Source of the DNA: Flavobacteriia bacterium | GTDB lineage: Bacteria; Bacteroidota; Bacteroidia; Flavobacteriales; Flavobacteriaceae | Direction of reading: 5' to 3' | DNA: 6,158 nt | NCBI GenBank assembly: GCA_018500075.1 | Contig: JAHBAN010000191.1 | Location: forward strand, 1-6,158 | Part shown: positions 5,612 to 6,158 of the stretch, piece after piece | Position numbering within the stretch: the first letter of the stretch is position 1 | Layout: each line of letters begins with the position of its first letter | The notes under the pieces: generated by a model | What the model saw: only the letters and a program-made list of their open reading frames with translations | Database searches by the model: none | Told to the model about the DNA's origin: nothing | Position numbers and translations under genes: made by a program

Positions 5612-6158
5612 TTACATACCGTTTTCTTTGATCAGCGCTTTGGCCTGATCAAGCAGGGCCTGACCTGCGAAGCCCTTGCTGTCCATGTCGGCGACCCATT
5701 TGGCTTCGACACCGCTTGAGGCGGCTTTCCACTCGGCGACCTGCGCGTCTGTCAGGGTGATGATGTTGTTGCCATTGGCGACGGCGGCCTCCCGCGCGCC
5801 GGCGTCGGCCCCTTGCATCAGCTTGCCTGCGAGAGCCGAGAAGTCGGCGCCGGACTGGCTGTCGAGCGCGGCTTTTTGCGAATCCGAGAGCGCTTCATAT
5901 TTTTGCTTGTTCATCGCAAAGACAAAGGCTGTTGTGTAAAGCGACTCATTGCCGAATTCGGTGTGGTTGCCGACCAGCTCGGGCACTTTGAGCGCGGCGG
6001 TCACTTCCCATGGGATCACGGCAGCGTCGATCACGCCTTTTGAGAGGGCTTCCGGCACCGCAGGCACCGGCATCCCGACAGGGGTTGCGCCGAGGTCGGA
6101 GACCATCTGGTTGATGATCCGAGTCGGGGCGCGCAGTTTGACGCCATTGAGGTCGGCA
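5612..6158 (-). CDS. TRAP transporter solute-binding protein, DctP family (3' part)
   Basis: The visible C-terminal 181 residues of a periplasmic solute receptor of a TRAP (DctP-Q-M) uptake system. The frame is open to the right edge, so the signal peptide and N-terminal lobe lie outside. Reading in from 6157, it begins ADLNGVKLRAPTRIINQMV. The Arg of the KLRAP motif is the position that, in TRAP receptors, salt-bridges the substrate carboxylate. LGATPVGMPVPAVPEALSKG is a DctP family hallmark, and VIDAAVIPWEV and LYTTAFVFAMNKQKYEAL continue the second lobe. The C-terminus is a long helical region ending ALIKENGM. The ligand is probably an organic acid, but its identity cannot be read. No dctQ or dctM follows, so the membrane subunits must lie beyond 6158 or elsewhere. 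The first in-frame ATG (6104-6106) is internal, not a start. Confidence 0.93.
   Translation of the reverse strand, partial: ADLNGVKLRAPTRIINQMVSDLGATPVGMPVPAVPEALSKGVIDAAVIPWEVTAALKVPELVGNHTEFGNESLYTTAFVFAMNKQKYEALSDSQKAALDSQSGADFSALAGKLMQGADAGAREAAVANGNNIITLTDAQVAEWKAASSGVEAKWVADMDSKGFAGQALLDQAKALIKENGM

Noticed and set aside
5676..5939. Plus-strand frame of 87 codons opposite the dctP-like gene.
   Set aside because: The minus-strand frame here is a clear TRAP receptor with family motifs. The plus-strand translation is Ala/Ser-rich with no homology I recognise.
1..6158. CRISPR array, insertion sequence, prophage or toxin-antitoxin system.
   Set aside because: No spaced direct repeats, transposase or integrase motifs, terminal inverted repeats with target duplications, or toxin-like small gene pairs were seen on either strand. 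The tRNA at the left edge shows no attachment-site duplication within the window.

Overview
This window looks like a chromosomal segment of an alphaproteobacterium, most likely a Rhodobacteraceae (Roseobacter-type) genome. The base composition is GC-rich with GC-rich third codon positions. The order murA, DUF2948, hisD, UPF0262, low-molecular-weight phosphatase is one I recognise from that group. The assignment rests on recognised protein families and remembered gene order, because no search was run.

Layout. At the left edge is the 5' end of a tRNA gene on the minus strand (acceptor strand and D-arm only, probably tRNA-Thr). A divergent gap of 86 bases separates it from the main plus-strand gene train. 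That train starts with a 53-residue Lys/Arg/Ala-rich small protein. It is followed by murA (UDP-GlcNAc enolpyruvyl transferase, first committed step of peptidoglycan synthesis), a DUF2948 protein overlapping murA by 4 bases, and hisD (histidinol dehydrogenase, last two steps of histidine synthesis). A 228-base intergenic region follows hisD. It holds a nested palindromic element and, further on, a plausible sigma70-type promoter.

The second block on the plus strand is a UPF0262 protein, a low-molecular-weight phosphotyrosine phosphatase-like protein, an NTF2-like (ketosteroid isomerase-related) protein and a GNAT acetyltransferase. The last three are joined by overlapping stop and start codons (ATGA, then TGATG), so they are very probably co-transcribed and translationally coupled. 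Facing this block, from the right edge, is the 3' part of a TRAP transporter solute-binding protein (DctP family) on the minus strand. It ends just before a strong intrinsic terminator that separates the convergent units.

How the genes work together: murA and hisD are housekeeping enzymes from unrelated pathways that share a neighbourhood. DUF2948 and UPF0262 have no assigned role. The phosphatase, NTF2-like and GNAT genes form the only block that looks like a possible accessory functional module. I did not find a clearly new defence, mobile or RNA system. The best leads are the NTF2-GNAT pair sitting where infA and maf would be expected, the palindromic element after hisD, and a possible nine-codon leader ORF before the UPF0262 gene.
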